NCBI RefSeq assembly: GCF_003966125.1
Contig: NZ_RXMA01000001.1
Span: forward strand, 271,560 to 335,559
Reading direction: 5' to 3'
Source: Azospirillum griseum
GTDB taxonomy: Bacteria > Pseudomonadota > Alphaproteobacteria > Azospirillales > Azospirillaceae
Length of the DNA: 64,000 nt
The notes beneath the pieces were generated by a model. It did not search any database and had not been told where the DNA came from. It worked only from the letters and a program-made list of their open reading frames with translations. Shown one piece after another: positions 35,529-45,082 of the stretch (its first letter is position 1; each line of letters begins with the position of its first letter). Both the position numbers and the translations under genes were made by a program.

Positions 35529-36893
35529 ATGCCCGCCAGCCCGAACGACCAGCCGGAGATCCTCAATCTGCTGGGCGACCTGATCGCCAAGGCGCGCGCC
35601 GCCGGGGCGGACGCCGCCGACGCCGTGCTGTTCGACAGCGCGTCGGTGTCCCTCAGCCAGCGCCTGGGTGAAACGGAAAAGCTGGAACGCTCCGAATCGG
35701 GCGATCTCGGCTTGCGCGTGTTCGTCGGCAAGCGTCAGGCCATCGTCTCGTCCTCCGACCGCAGCGCCGGGGCGCTGGCCGAACTGGTCGAGCGCGCCGT
35801 CGCCATGGCCCGCGTGGTCCCGGAGGATTCCTTCGCCGGGTTGGCCGACCCCGACCAGATCGCCCGTGACTACCCCGCCTTGGATCAGTTGGATTTGCTC
35901 GATCCGGTCGAACCGGCGCTGGACATCCTGATCGAACGCGCCCGCCAGGCCGAGGAATCGGCGATGGCGGTGGCAGGTGTCACCAACTCCGAAGGGGCCG
36001 ATGCGGGGTGGAGCCGCTCCACCGTCGCCATCGCCGCGTCCAATGGCTTTGCCGGAACCTACGCGGTGTCGCGGCAATCGCTGTCGGTGTCGGTGCTGGC
36101 CGGGACCGGCACGGGGATGGAGCGGGATTACGATTACGACAGCAAGATTTACGGGGCCGACCTGCGCGAGGCCAGCGCCATCGGGCGCGAGGCCGGGGAA
36201 CGCGCGGTGCGCCGCCTGAATCCGCGCCGGATGAAAAGCGGCCGCCTGCCGGTGGTGTTCGACCCGCGCGTGTCGCGCGGCCTGCTCGGCCATCTGACCG
36301 GGGCGATCAGCGGCCCCAGCATCGCGCGCGGCACCAGCTTTCTGAAAGACAAGCTCGGCGAGCGCATCTTCCCCGAAGGCATCACCGTCATCGACGACCC
36401 GCATGTGGCGCGCGGCCTGCGCTCCCGCCCCTTCGACGCCGAGGGGGTGGCGGTGCGCAAACACACGCTGATCGAGGATGGGCGGCTGACCACCTGGCTG
36501 CTCGATCTGCGCTCCGCCCGCCAACTGGGCCTGACCACCACCGGCCACGCCTCGCGCGGGACCTCCGGCCCGCCCGGCCCGTCCCCGGCCAACGTCTATA
36601 TGGTCGGCGGAAAGCGCAGCCCGGCGGAGCTGATCGCCGACATCCAGGAAGGTTTCTACGTCACCGACCTGATGGGCATGGGCGTCAACGGCGTGACCGG
36701 CGATTACAGCCGGGGGGCCGGTGGCTTCTGGATCGAAAACGGCGTCATCACCCACCCGGTCAACGAAATGACCATCGCCGGCAATCTGAAGGACATGTTC
36801 CTGAATCTGGAGGCCGCGAACGACCTGGAGCTGCGCTTCGGCATGGACGCGCCGACCCTGCGCATCGAAGGCATGATGATCGCCGGGCTGTAA
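35529..36893 (+). CDS. pmbA: PmbA/TldE-type metalloprotease subunit
   Basis: 454 residues, the usual PmbA length, with SVSLSQRLGETEKLERSESGDLGLRVF, VVFDPRVSRGLLGHLTGAISG and a C-terminal VNGVTGDYSRGAGGFWIENG block. PmbA (TldE) pairs with TldD to form a protease that matures peptide antibiotics and degrades the CcdA antitoxin; the metal site lies in TldD, which is not in this window. GGAG lies 7 bases before ATG 35529; the frame is open to 35445. Confidence 0.94.
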   Translation: MPASPNDQPEILNLLGDLIAKARAAGADAADAVLFDSASVSLSQRLGETEKLERSESGDLGLRVFVGKRQAIVSSSDRSAGALAELVERAVAMARVVPEDSFAGLADPDQIARDYPALDQLDLLDPVEPALDILIERARQAEESAMAVAGVTNSEGADAGWSRSTVAIAASNGFAGTYAVSRQSLSVSVLAGTGTGMERDYDYDSKIYGADLREASAIGREAGERAVRRLNPRRMKSGRLPVVFDPRVSRGLLGHLTGAISGPSIARGTSFLKDKLGERIFPEGITVIDDPHVARGLRSRPFDAEGVAVRKHTLIEDGRLTTWLLDLRSARQLGLTTTGHASRGTSGPPGPSPANVYMVGGKRSPAELIADIQEGFYVTDLMGMGVNGVTGDYSRGAGGFWIENGVITHPVNEMTIAGNLKDMFLNLEAANDLELRFGMDAPTLRIEGMMIAGL

Positions 36894-36903
36894 CGCCCAA
36901 AAC

Positions 36904-36933
36904 CGAACGGGGCGTTCACCGACGCCCCGTTCG
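36904..36933. terminator. Bidirectional terminator-like hairpin after pmbA
   Basis: Perfect 11-bp arms (36904-36914 and 36923-36933) with an 8-base loop between the convergent pmbA and lipid kinase genes. No long T-tract. Confidence 0.7.
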
Positions 36934-36942
36934 CAACGGCCT

Positions 36943-37893
36943 TTACCCCACCAGCACCGGAAGCGTCCACCCCGCCAGCGCGATGTCCACCGGCAGGCGG
37001 GCGGCAACGTCGCCGTCGCCCTGCACGGCGTCGCCCTCCGGCCCCTCGATGCGCAGGGCGCGCGCCGGGACGACGCGGTAGTCCGGGAAACGGTGCAACC
37101 GCCCGGCGGTGACACCCCAGACATAGCGCAGCGCGTTCCAGCGCCCGCCGCGCGGAAACAGGCAGACCTGCAACAGCGGGTCGGTCAGCCGGGCGTCGGG
37201 GGTGCAGACGAAGCGCCCGCCGTAGAAATGCCCCTTGGCCGCGATCACCGCCGCCACCTCCTCCACCGGGCCGCCGTCGATGCGGACGCGGTAGCGGTGA
37301 TCGGGCCGCAGCGCCAGTTGCTTGAGGGTTTCGACGACATAGGCCCCCTTGCCGATCCGCCGCTTCAACCGGGTGTCCACGCACTCCACCACCCGCGCGT
37401 CCAGCCCGACCCCGGCCATCATCGAAAACACCCGGCCGTTGGCGACCGCCGGGTGAATCCGCGTCAGCCGCCCGGCGGCCAGGACACGCGCCACCCCGTC
37501 GGCGTCGGTCGGCACGCCCAATTCGGCGGCCAGCACGTTGGCGGTCCCCATCGGCACGATGCCCAACGGAACCGGAAGCCCTGCCGCCGCGTGGGCGGCC
37601 AGCCCGTTGATGACCTCGTTGATCGTTCCATCGCCGCCCGCCGCCACCACGGCGTCCACCGCGCCAGGGACCACCGCGCGGGCGAAGGATTCCGCATCGC
37701 CACGCCCGCCGGTGGCCTGAACGCGCACCTGGATGCCGTGCCGCTCCTCCAACCGTTGGACCACCGCCCGCAACCGCCGCGCCTTGCGCCCGCCCGCCAC
37801 CGGGTTGTGAATGACCAGCAGACGACGGATCGCCGTGGCTGTCTGGTCCGCGACGCCCGCCGCGCCGTCCGTCCGTGAAGGGGAGTCCAACAC
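36943..37893 (-). CDS. Diacylglycerol kinase-family lipid kinase
   Basis: 316 residues. The catalytic glycine-rich loop is AAGGDGTINEVINGL, preceded by VIHNPVAGGRKA, and the GIVPMGTANVLAAELG motif follows; together these define the DAGK/YegS/sphingosine-kinase fold. It likely phosphorylates diacylglycerol or another membrane lipid using ATP. GTG 37893 was chosen because AGGAG lies about 8 bases upstream; the frame is open to a TTG at 38004. Alternative annotation as a lipid A-modifying or sphingoid kinase cannot be excluded. The envelope-synthesis cluster is divergent. Confidence 0.87.
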   Translation of the reverse strand: MLDSPSRTDGAAGVADQTATAIRRLLVIHNPVAGGRKARRLRAVVQRLEERHGIQVRVQATGGRGDAESFARAVVPGAVDAVVAAGGDGTINEVINGLAAHAAAGLPVPLGIVPMGTANVLAAELGVPTDADGVARVLAAGRLTRIHPAVANGRVFSMMAGVGLDARVVECVDTRLKRRIGKGAYVVETLKQLALRPDHRYRVRIDGGPVEEVAAVIAAKGHFYGGRFVCTPDARLTDPLLQVCLFPRGGRWNALRYVWGVTAGRLHRFPDYRVVPARALRIEGPEGDAVQGDGDVAARLPVDIALAGWTLPVLVG

Positions 37894-38113
37894 CGATTCG
37901 CTCCTGTCGACCGGCGGCCCGACCGCCGTGTGTTGCGGATTGATGACTGCATCACGACAAAGATGTTTCAATAAAAATTCACCATCGTGACTGAGACACA
38001 GCAATCATCGAATGTGTAAGTGCGATCTATCCCGCTCATTGTCAAGCAATGCGGATGCGACTATACGGGTTTTGATTTGAACGGCCTTTGTCATGACGAC
38101 GATGGAGCGGGCG

Positions 38114-38899
38114 ATGGACGCCACACCGGCGGTGAAACGGTACCGCAGCATCTTCATTTCCGACGTTCATCTGGGAACGCGGGGGTGCAAGGCCGACTAT
38201 CTCCTGGATTTTCTCAAGCACAACGAATCGGATCATCTGTTCCTGGTCGGTGACATCGTCGATGGCTGGCGGCTGAAAAAGGGCTGGTACTGGCCGCAAA
38301 CCCACAACGACGTCGTGCAGAAGATCCTGCGCCGGGCGCGCAAGGGCGATCAGGTCTATTACGTCCCCGGCAACCACGACGAAGCGGCGCGCGACTATTG
38401 CGGCCTGCAATTCGGCGGGGTCCATGTGGTGGACGAATGGATCCACACCACCGCCGACGGCCGCCGCCTGCTGGTGATCCACGGCGACCAGTTCGACGCG
38501 GTGGTGCGCTACGCCAAATGGCTCGCCCTGCTGGGGGACCACGCCTATGTCGTGCTGCTGCAACTGAACACGGTGTTCAACTGGGCGCGGCGCAAGCTGG
38601 GGTTCCGCTATTGGTCGCTGTCGGCCTACCTGAAGCACAAGGCGAAAACAGCGGTCGAATTCATCGGCAAATTCGAAGAGGCGCTGGGCGACGAGGCCCG
38701 CCGCCGCAAGGTGGACGGCGTCGTCTGCGGCCACATCCACACCGCCGAGATCCGCGACATGGAAGGGATCCTCTATTGCAACGACGGCGACTGGGTCGAA
38801 TCCTGCACCGCTTTGGTCGAGCACGACAACGGCGTGTTGGAGATCATCCACTGGGCGGAAGCCATGGCGCAACGCACAGCGGTGAAGGCGGCGGCGTGA
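38114..38899 (+). CDS. UDP-2,3-diacylglucosamine diphosphatase-like metallophosphoesterase
   Basis: 261 residues. The metallophosphoesterase motifs are D17-x-H19, GDIVD (47-51), GNHDE (86-90), IHGD and GHIHTAEI. The family member is of the LpxH-related type often called LpxH2, found with glycosyltransferases in alphaproteobacteria; many of these genomes use LpxI for the actual lipid A step, so the role may differ. ATG 38114 is preceded by GGAG at good spacing; ATG 38093 and 38102 are in frame. Its stop overlaps the next start (GTGA), so the two are coupled. Confidence 0.85.
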   Translation: MDATPAVKRYRSIFISDVHLGTRGCKADYLLDFLKHNESDHLFLVGDIVDGWRLKKGWYWPQTHNDVVQKILRRARKGDQVYYVPGNHDEAARDYCGLQFGGVHVVDEWIHTTADGRRLLVIHGDQFDAVVRYAKWLALLGDHAYVVLLQLNTVFNWARRKLGFRYWSLSAYLKHKAKTAVEFIGKFEEALGDEARRRKVDGVVCGHIHTAEIRDMEGILYCNDGDWVESCTALVEHDNGVLEIIHWAEAMAQRTAVKAAA

Positions 38900-39894
38900 A
38901 CATCCTCATCATCAGCGACGCGTGGCACCCGCAGGTGAACGGCGTCGTCCGCACCATCACCACCGTGCGCAGCGAGTTGGAGGCCATGGGCCACACGGTG
39001 GAGGTGATCGGCCCCGACCGCTTCCGCACCCTGCCGATGCCCTCCTACCCGGAAATCCGGCTGGCCATCGGGGCCAAGCGGTCGCTGTGGCGGATGATCG
39101 AGGCGTTGCGGCCCGATTGCATCCACATCGCCACCGAAGGGCCGCTGGGCTTCGCCGCCCGCTCCTATTGCCTGAAGCATGGCAAGCCCTTCACCACCGC
39201 CTACCACACCCGTTTCCCCGAATATGTCCGCGACCGCGCGCCGATTCCGCTGATTCTGTCCTACGCGGTGGTGCGGCGCTTCCACAAGCCGTCCTCGGCG
39301 GTGATGGTGGCGACCCAGACGATCGAGGACGCGCTGGTCGGGCGCGGCTTCGCCAACATCAAACGCTGGACGCGCGGCGTGGACACCGAGCTGTTCCGCC
39401 CGCGCGACAAGGGCTTTCTCGACTTGCCGCGCCCGGTGTCGATGTATGTCGGGCGGGTGGCGGTGGAAAAGAACCTGGAGGATTTCCTCAAGCTCGACCT
39501 GCCGGGAACCAAGGTGGTGGTCGGTGACGGCCCGGCGCGCGAGGAGTTGCAGCGCAAATACCCCGGCGTCCATTGGGCCGGGGCCAAGCATGGCGAGGAT
39601 CTGGCCCGCCATTACGCCGCCGCCGACGTGTTCGTTTTCCCCTCGCGCACCGACACCTTCGGTCTGGTGCTGCTGGAGGCGCTGGCATCCGGCGTGCCGG
39701 TCGCCGCCTACCCGGTGCCGGGGCCGCTCGACGTGGTCAACGGATCGGGCACCGGCGTGCTGGACGAGGATTTGAAGCGCGCCGTCGAAGGGGCGCTGAC
39801 CATCCCCGCCGACAAATGCCGCGACTACGCGCTGGGCTACTCCTGGCGACGGTCGGCGGAACAGTTCCTGTCCAACCTGCGACCGTTTTCGTAA
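38896..39894 (+). CDS. Glycosyltransferase family 1/4 protein
   Basis: 332 residues, GT-B fold. N-terminal NILIISDAWHPQVNGVVRT, acceptor-side HTRFPEYVRDRAP, and the donor site YVGRVAVEKNLEDFLKL and PSRTDTFGLVLLEALASGVPVAA are typical of GT4 glycolipid mannosyl/glucosyltransferases. Together with the coupled phosphatase upstream, it probably modifies a glycolipid of the envelope; the sugar is not predictable. GTG start 38896 overlaps the previous stop. Confidence 0.92.
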   Translation: MNILIISDAWHPQVNGVVRTITTVRSELEAMGHTVEVIGPDRFRTLPMPSYPEIRLAIGAKRSLWRMIEALRPDCIHIATEGPLGFAARSYCLKHGKPFTTAYHTRFPEYVRDRAPIPLILSYAVVRRFHKPSSAVMVATQTIEDALVGRGFANIKRWTRGVDTELFRPRDKGFLDLPRPVSMYVGRVAVEKNLEDFLKLDLPGTKVVVGDGPAREELQRKYPGVHWAGAKHGEDLARHYAAADVFVFPSRTDTFGLVLLEALASGVPVAAYPVPGPLDVVNGSGTGVLDEDLKRAVEGALTIPADKCRDYALGYSWRRSAEQFLSNLRPFS

Positions 39895-40018
39895 GACCGG
39901 GTCGGCACGCCCTTCCCCATCGCGCCGACCGGGCGGGCGTGCTACTCTGCGCACGCTCGCGCTGCCGGTCTGGTCCGGCGGCGTGTTCGTTGTCGTCACG
40001 TTTCTGTCGCCGAGCCGC

Positions 40019-41302
40019 ATGCTGCACACCCTTTATCGCGGCCTGACCACCATCGCCGGGCCGGCGGTTCGCTTGTACCTCGACCGTCGCCGGGCCGTCG
40101 GCAAGGAGGATTCCGCCCGTCAGGCGGAACGCTTCGGCGTGGCCTCGCGTCCGCGCCCCGATGGTCGGCTGCTGTGGATCCACGCCGCCAGCGTGGGGGA
40201 GGCGAATTCGGTCCTGGTCCTGATCGACCGGCTGCTGGCTCAAGACCACGACCTGACCGTGCTGATGACCACCGGCACGGTGACGTCGGCGGAGTTGATG
40301 GCCCGGCGGCTGCCCGCGCGCGCGATCCATCATTACGTCCCGGTCGATCTGCCCGGCGCGGTGGATCGCTTCCTCGACCATTGGCGGCCCGACGCCGTGC
40401 TGTGGACGGAATCGGAGATCTGGCCGAATCTGCTGGCGGGCATCCGCGCCCGCGCCATTCCGGCGGCGCTGATCAACGCGCGGATGTCGGAACGCTCCTT
40501 TCGCCGCTGGCGCAACGCGCCGGGCTTTGCCGGGGCGCTGCTCTCCACCTTCCGCGTCACCCTGGCGCAGACGGCGGGCGACGCCGACCGGTTGCGCCGC
40601 CTGGGCGCGCCCGGTGTTGCCAGCGTCGGCAATCTGAAATTCTCCGCCGAACCGCCGCCCGCCGCCAGCGCGCCGATGGCCGCGCTGTCCGCCGCGCTGG
40701 ACGGCCGCCCGCTCTGGCTGCTCGCCAGTTCCCACCCCGGCGAGGACGACATCGCGGCGGAGGTGCACCGCGCCCTGTCCCCCGCCCTGCCCGACCTGCT
40801 GACCGTCGTCGTTCCCCGCCACGCCCACCGGGGGGAGGCCATCGCCGCCCTGATGGAAGGCCAAGGGCTGCGCGCCGTCCGCCGTGCCGATGGCGGACTG
40901 CCGGGGCCGCAGGATTCGGTTTATGTCGCCGACACCATGGGCGAGCTTGGCCTGTTCTACCGCGCCGCCCCGGTGGTGTGCATGGGCGGATCCTTCGTGC
41001 CGCACGGCGGGCAGAATCCGGTGGAACCGGCCCTGTTGGGCTGCGCCGTGCTGTATGGCCCGCACATGTTCAATTTCGGCGAGATCACCCACATGCTGGA
41101 AGCGGCGGGCGGATCCCTGCCGGTGGCCGACGCCGGAGCACTCGTCACCGCCACCCGCCGCCTGTTGACGGATGAGCGAGCCCGCGCCCGGATCGTCGCC
41201 GGGGCCGCCCGCGTGACCGACGACAACCGCCGCATCGTGGACCGCGCGCTGGACGCCCTCGCCCCCGTCTTGGGCGCGGCGGGCATCCGGTCCGCCGCCT
41301 GA
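40019..41302 (+). CDS. waaA: 3-deoxy-D-manno-octulosonic acid (Kdo) transferase
   Basis: 427 residues. It transfers Kdo from CMP-Kdo to lipid IVA at the inner membrane. It has an N-terminal hydrophobic segment, LLWIHAASVGEANS with the catalytic glutamate region, TESEIWPNLL, SERSFRRW, and the C-terminal MGGSFVPHGGQNPVEPALLG typical of WaaA. ATG 40019 was chosen; GTG 39983 is also in frame. lpxK follows 18 bp downstream and lpxL overlaps lpxK, so these three form an operon. Confidence 0.96.
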   Translation: MLHTLYRGLTTIAGPAVRLYLDRRRAVGKEDSARQAERFGVASRPRPDGRLLWIHAASVGEANSVLVLIDRLLAQDHDLTVLMTTGTVTSAELMARRLPARAIHHYVPVDLPGAVDRFLDHWRPDAVLWTESEIWPNLLAGIRARAIPAALINARMSERSFRRWRNAPGFAGALLSTFRVTLAQTAGDADRLRRLGAPGVASVGNLKFSAEPPPAASAPMAALSAALDGRPLWLLASSHPGEDDIAAEVHRALSPALPDLLTVVVPRHAHRGEAIAALMEGQGLRAVRRADGGLPGPQDSVYVADTMGELGLFYRAAPVVCMGGSFVPHGGQNPVEPALLGCAVLYGPHMFNFGEITHMLEAAGGSLPVADAGALVTATRRLLTDERARARIVAGAARVTDDNRRIVDRALDALAPVLGAAGIRSAA

Positions 41303-41320
41303 TCGGGGAGACGCAAGAGG

Positions 41321-42343
41321 GTGCGCACCCCGGCTTTCTGGTACCGCCCCCCGGGTCTGGCCGCCGCGCTGCTGTCGCCGCTGGGCGCGCTCTATGGCGT
41401 GGCCGGGCGGCGGCGCTGGGCAACGGCCACGCCGCAGCGGGTGACGGTCCCCGTCCTGTGCGTCGGCAATCTGGTGGCGGGGGGCGCTGGCAAGACGCCG
41501 GTCGGGTTGGCGCTGCTCGCCGCGCTGCGCGCGCGCGGCGTGGCGGCGCACGCGCTCACCCGTGGCCATGGCGGGCGGGAAACCGGGCCGCTGCGCGTCG
41601 ATCCCACCCAACACAGCGCCGCCGATGTCGGGGACGAGGCGCTGTTGCTCGCCGCCGCATCCCCCTGCTGGGTGGCGCGCGACCGCGCCGCCGGGGCGCG
41701 GGCCGCCGTGGCGGCGGGGGCCGGGGCCATCGTGATGGACGACGGTTTCCAGAATCCCGGCCTGCACAAGGACGCGTCGCTGATCGTCGTCGATGGTGCG
41801 GTTGGCTTCGGCAACGGGCGGCTCGTTCCCGCCGGGCCGCTGCGCGAGCGGGTGCGCGATGGCGTGGCCCGCGCCGACGCGCTGGTCATCATCGGACCGG
41901 ACCGGGCCGGGGTCGCCGCGTTGACCGCCTCTCTGACCCCCGGCCTGCCGGTGCTGGGCGCGCGGCTGGTCCCGGATGCGACGGGATTGGCGCTGACCGG
42001 ACGCCGCGTTCTCGCCTTTGCCGGGATCGGTCGCCCGGAGAAGTTCTTCGCGACGCTGGAGGAGCAAGGGGCCGATCTGGTCGGGCGCGTCGCCTTCGCC
42101 GATCATCACCCCTACCGGGCGGCGGAGGTCGCGGCGCTGCTCGACCGCGCCGCCGCGTTGGACGCCCTGCCCATCACCACCGCCAAGGACGCGGTGCGCC
42201 TGCCCGCCGATCGGCGCGCCCGCGTCGCCGTGCTGCCGGTCGCCATCGCCTGGGACGATCCGGCGGCGCTGGACCGGGCCGTGCTGGATCGACTGCTCGA
42301 TCATCCATCGTTGAAGGGAGGCTCGCATGGCGAAGCCGCGTAG
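41321..42343 (+). CDS. lpxK: Tetraacyldisaccharide 4'-kinase
   Basis: 340 residues. LpxK phosphorylates the lipid A disaccharide at 4'. The P-loop VGNLVAGGAGKTPV, LTRGHGG, MDDGFQNPGLHKDASLIVVDG and PAGPLRE are diagnostic. The N-terminus has the membrane-anchoring hydrophobic helix. GTG start 41321, with GGGGAG about 11 bases upstream. The 3' end overlaps lpxL by 17 bp. Confidence 0.96.
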   Translation: MRTPAFWYRPPGLAAALLSPLGALYGVAGRRRWATATPQRVTVPVLCVGNLVAGGAGKTPVGLALLAALRARGVAAHALTRGHGGRETGPLRVDPTQHSAADVGDEALLLAAASPCWVARDRAAGARAAVAAGAGAIVMDDGFQNPGLHKDASLIVVDGAVGFGNGRLVPAGPLRERVRDGVARADALVIIGPDRAGVAALTASLTPGLPVLGARLVPDATGLALTGRRVLAFAGIGRPEKFFATLEEQGADLVGRVAFADHHPYRAAEVAALLDRAAALDALPITTAKDAVRLPADRRARVAVLPVAIAWDDPAALDRAVLDRLLDHPSLKGGSHGEAA

Positions 42344-43223
42344 CCCGCTCGTCACATGGCTGACCCGCCGTGTCGCCCACCCGCTGGAGGCCCTGTTCGT
42401 TCACGGTGTCCACCGGCTGTTCCGCGCCCTGCCGCTCGACCGCGCGTCGGCGCTGGGCGGATGGATCGGGCGGGCGGTGGGGCCGTGGCTGCCCGGCACC
42501 CGCACCGCCCGCCGGAACCTGACCCGCGCCTTTCCCGGCAAAACGGCGGCGGAGATCGACGCGATTCTGCGCGGCATGTGGGACAATCTGGGCCGGACCA
42601 TCGCCGAATACCCCCATTTGGAGGAGATCGGGCGCGAGCGGGTGGAGATCGTCGGTGGCGAGCATGTGGACTCCATGCGCGACGATGGCCGCGCCGGGAT
42701 CATGGTGGCCGGCCATCTGGCGAATTGGGAGGTGCAATCCGTCGTCTCCCGCCTGCGCGGGTTGAAGCTGGCGGTGGTCTACCGCGCGCCCAACAACCCG
42801 GCGGTCGGCAAGCTGCTGGTGGAGCTGCGCGGGGCCGCCAGCGACATCCAGATCCCGAAGGGGGCCGACGGCGCGCGAATGCTGCTGCGCGAACTGGCGG
42901 CGGGTCGGCACGTCGGCATCCTGTTCGACCAGAAAATGAACGACGGCATTCCGGTCCCGTTTTTCGGTCGCAACGCGATGACCGCCCCTGCCGCCGCGCA
43001 GTTGGCCATCCGCTTCGGCGTGCCGCTGTCCTTGGCCCTGACCGAACGGCTGGATGGCGCACGCTTCCGCGTCACCGTGCTGCCTCCGTTGGAACACCCG
43101 TCCAGCGGCGACCGCAACGCCGACGCGCGGATTGTCATGGAACGGCTGAACCGGATGCTGGAGGATTGGGTGCGCGACCGTCCGGCGCAATGGCTGTGGC
43201 TGCACCGCCGCTGGCCGGACTGA
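42327..43223 (+). CDS. lpxL: Lipid A acyltransferase, LpxL/HtrB family
   Basis: 298 residues. The acyltransferase H-x4-E motif is H130-LANW-E135, preceded by GIMVAG, and the later KGADGARMLLRELAAG and FDQKMNDG blocks are typical of LpxL-like secondary acyltransferases. It should add an acyl chain to Kdo2-lipid IVA. AAGGGAGG lies just before the ATG, an unusually strong ribosome-binding site inside the end of lpxK. Which secondary acyl position is modified cannot be told. Confidence 0.93.
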   Translation: MAKPRSPLVTWLTRRVAHPLEALFVHGVHRLFRALPLDRASALGGWIGRAVGPWLPGTRTARRNLTRAFPGKTAAEIDAILRGMWDNLGRTIAEYPHLEEIGRERVEIVGGEHVDSMRDDGRAGIMVAGHLANWEVQSVVSRLRGLKLAVVYRAPNNPAVGKLLVELRGAASDIQIPKGADGARMLLRELAAGRHVGILFDQKMNDGIPVPFFGRNAMTAPAAAQLAIRFGVPLSLALTERLDGARFRVTVLPPLEHPSSGDRNADARIVMERLNRMLEDWVRDRPAQWLWLHRRWPD

Positions 43224-43254
43224 CCTCCTCCTTTTCACACCGGACACCCCCGCC

Positions 43255-43917
43255 ATGCCGCTCGACCCCCATCTGTTCCAACTCTATCTGGTCGCGGTCG
43301 CCGTGCTGGTGCTGGCACCGGGGCCGGATTTTCTGCTGGTGCTGACCCGCAGCGTCGCCGATGGCCGCCGGGCCGGGGTGGTCGCCACGCTGGGCATTTC
43401 GCTGGGCAACGTGATCCACGCACTGTTGGCCGCCATCGGCGTGTCGGCGCTGATCGCCGCGTCGCCCGCTCTGTTCGACCTGCTGCGCTACGCCGGGGGC
43501 GGCTACCTCGCCTGGATCGGCGGACGGTCGCTGTGGAGCGCGCTGACCAGCCGGAACGCTGACGCCGGGGAGAGCGCCGGGGTGGCGCGCGCCGACTCGG
43601 TCCGGCTTTCGGCCGTGTTCACCCAGGCGCTGTTGACCAACATGCTGAATCCCAAGATCATCCTGTTCCAACTGGCCTTCGTTCCCCAGTTCGTCGCGCC
43701 GGAACTGGGCCATGTCGCCGTGCAGATCTTCCTGCTGGGCAACGTCATCACCGTTCTGGGCTGCTGTTACCTGATCGGAGTCGCGGCGTTGAGCGCCGGA
43801 ACGGCCCGCCGGGTGTTGGCCAGCCAACGGATGAAGACGGCGTTGGACGGGCTGGCCGGGGTTCTGTTCCTTGGATTTGCCGTCCGCCTGCTGTTGACCG
43901 AACGAAAGTTCGCCTGA
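43255..43917 (+). CDS. LysE-family amino acid exporter
   Basis: 220 residues with about six hydrophobic segments. The start LFQLYLVAVAVLVLAPGPDFLLVLTRSVADGRRAGV matches the RhtB/LysE family. It probably exports an amino acid or related small metabolite. It follows lpxL by 31 bp and may be on the same transcript, but a link to lipid A is unlikely. Confidence 0.92.
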   Translation: MPLDPHLFQLYLVAVAVLVLAPGPDFLLVLTRSVADGRRAGVVATLGISLGNVIHALLAAIGVSALIAASPALFDLLRYAGGGYLAWIGGRSLWSALTSRNADAGESAGVARADSVRLSAVFTQALLTNMLNPKIILFQLAFVPQFVAPELGHVAVQIFLLGNVITVLGCCYLIGVAALSAGTARRVLASQRMKTALDGLAGVLFLGFAVRLLLTERKFA

Positions 43918-44049
43918 CCTCAAGCGCTTGCGCCCTTGGCCCCGACGGCGGTGTGGACGTGGCGGCGTCGCGGTGTCATAGTGCGGCCCGCATTCGACCG
44001 GCCGTCCCCGCTTGGGGGCGGAACAGCTTCCCCGAATCCGCGAGCGACG

Positions 44050-44442
44050 ATGACCGAGCCTATCTCCCTGTTCACCAGACTGGCGAACATCCACATCCAA
44101 TTCGTGACGTGGCGCCGGGGCGCCAAGGTCGGCAGCGACCGTTTCGGCAACGTCTATTACCGCAGCAAGACCACCCCGGCGGGCGCGCGCGAGCGCCGTT
44201 GGGTGATCTACGCCGGTGAGCCGGACGCAACGAAGATTCCGCCGGAATGGCACGGCTGGCTCCACCACACGGTCAAGGATCCTCTGCCCGAAGGCTCCAG
44301 CGGCTTCCACAAGCCGTGGCAGAAGGAGCATCTGCCCAACCTGTCCGGTTCGACCCAGGCGTACCGTCCGCCCGGCCACGCTTTGGCCGGCGGTCAGCGC
44401 GTCGCCGCGACCGGCGATTACGAGCCTTGGACTCCGGCCTGA
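44050..44442 (+). CDS. NADH:ubiquinone oxidoreductase accessory subunit, NDUFA12 family
   Basis: 130 residues, with FVTWRRGAKVGSDRFGNVYYRSK and RRWVIYAGEPDATKIPPEWHGWLHHTVKDPLPE, the NDUFA12 (B17.2) signature. In alphaproteobacteria this supernumerary complex I subunit sits at the matrix/cytoplasmic arm. The usual neighbours mlaD and DUF2155 follow. ATG 44050 gives the standard N-terminus; the frame is open to 43936. Confidence 0.95.
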   Translation: MTEPISLFTRLANIHIQFVTWRRGAKVGSDRFGNVYYRSKTTPAGARERRWVIYAGEPDATKIPPEWHGWLHHTVKDPLPEGSSGFHKPWQKEHLPNLSGSTQAYRPPGHALAGGQRVAATGDYEPWTPA

Positions 44443-44471
44443 TTGGCCGGACTCCGCAGCAGGATCATCCC

Positions 44472-44969
44472 ATGCGTCGGAACGTGATCGAAACCGTGCT
44501 GGGTGGCGTCGTCCTCGTCGCCGCCGGCGTCTTCCTGGCCTTTGCCTACAAGAGCGCGGATCTGCGCAAGGTGCAGGGCTATGAGGTGACGGCCAATTTC
44601 TCCAGCATCACCGGCTTGCAAAACGGCTCCGACGTGCGGATCAGCGGCGTGAAGGTCGGCAACGTCGTCGGCCTGACGTTGGATCCCAAGAGCTTTCAGG
44701 CGGTCGTTCGCCTGGCCATCGACAACACGGTCAAGCTGCCGAAGGACACGGCGGCGGTGATCGCGTCGGAAAGCCTGCTGGGCGGCAAGTTCCTGTCGCT
44801 CGAACCCGGCGGCGATCCGGACATGATCAAGCCGAACGGGCGGATCGAGTTCACCCAGAGCACGCCGGGCCTGGAACAGCTTCTGGGTCAGGTCATCTTC
44901 TCGCTGCAAAGCATGGGCAAGTCCGGCGACGCCAACAGCAACGCCGGGGCGCAACCGCCCAAGCTGTGA
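44472..44969 (+). CDS. mlaD: Outer membrane lipid asymmetry protein MlaD
   Basis: 165 residues: one N-terminal membrane helix (about 6-26) and an MCE domain (GYEVTANFSSITGLQNGSDVRISGVKVGNVVGLTL). MlaD forms the periplasmic hexameric ring of the MlaFEDB phospholipid transporter. The other Mla genes are not here, which is common for this NDUFA12-mlaD-DUF2155 arrangement. AGGA lies 9 bases before the ATG. A terminator follows 28 bp after the stop. Confidence 0.95.
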   Translation: MRRNVIETVLGGVVLVAAGVFLAFAYKSADLRKVQGYEVTANFSSITGLQNGSDVRISGVKVGNVVGLTLDPKSFQAVVRLAIDNTVKLPKDTAAVIASESLLGGKFLSLEPGGDPDMIKPNGRIEFTQSTPGLEQLLGQVIFSLQSMGKSGDANSNAGAQPPKL

Positions 44970-44997
44970 GCGCGCCATCCGCATCGCTGTGAAGACA

Positions 44998-45018
44998 GGG
45001 GCCGCAAGGCCCCTTTTT
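44998..45018 (+). terminator. Rho-independent terminator after mlaD
   Basis: GGGGCC, GCAA loop, GGCCCC, then TTTTT (45014-45018). Confidence 0.9.
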
Positions 45019-45082
45019 CATGCCCGCGCTGTGCAGGATGGATCCGATCCGATTTGATTTCGGAATCGGAACAATACGTGGA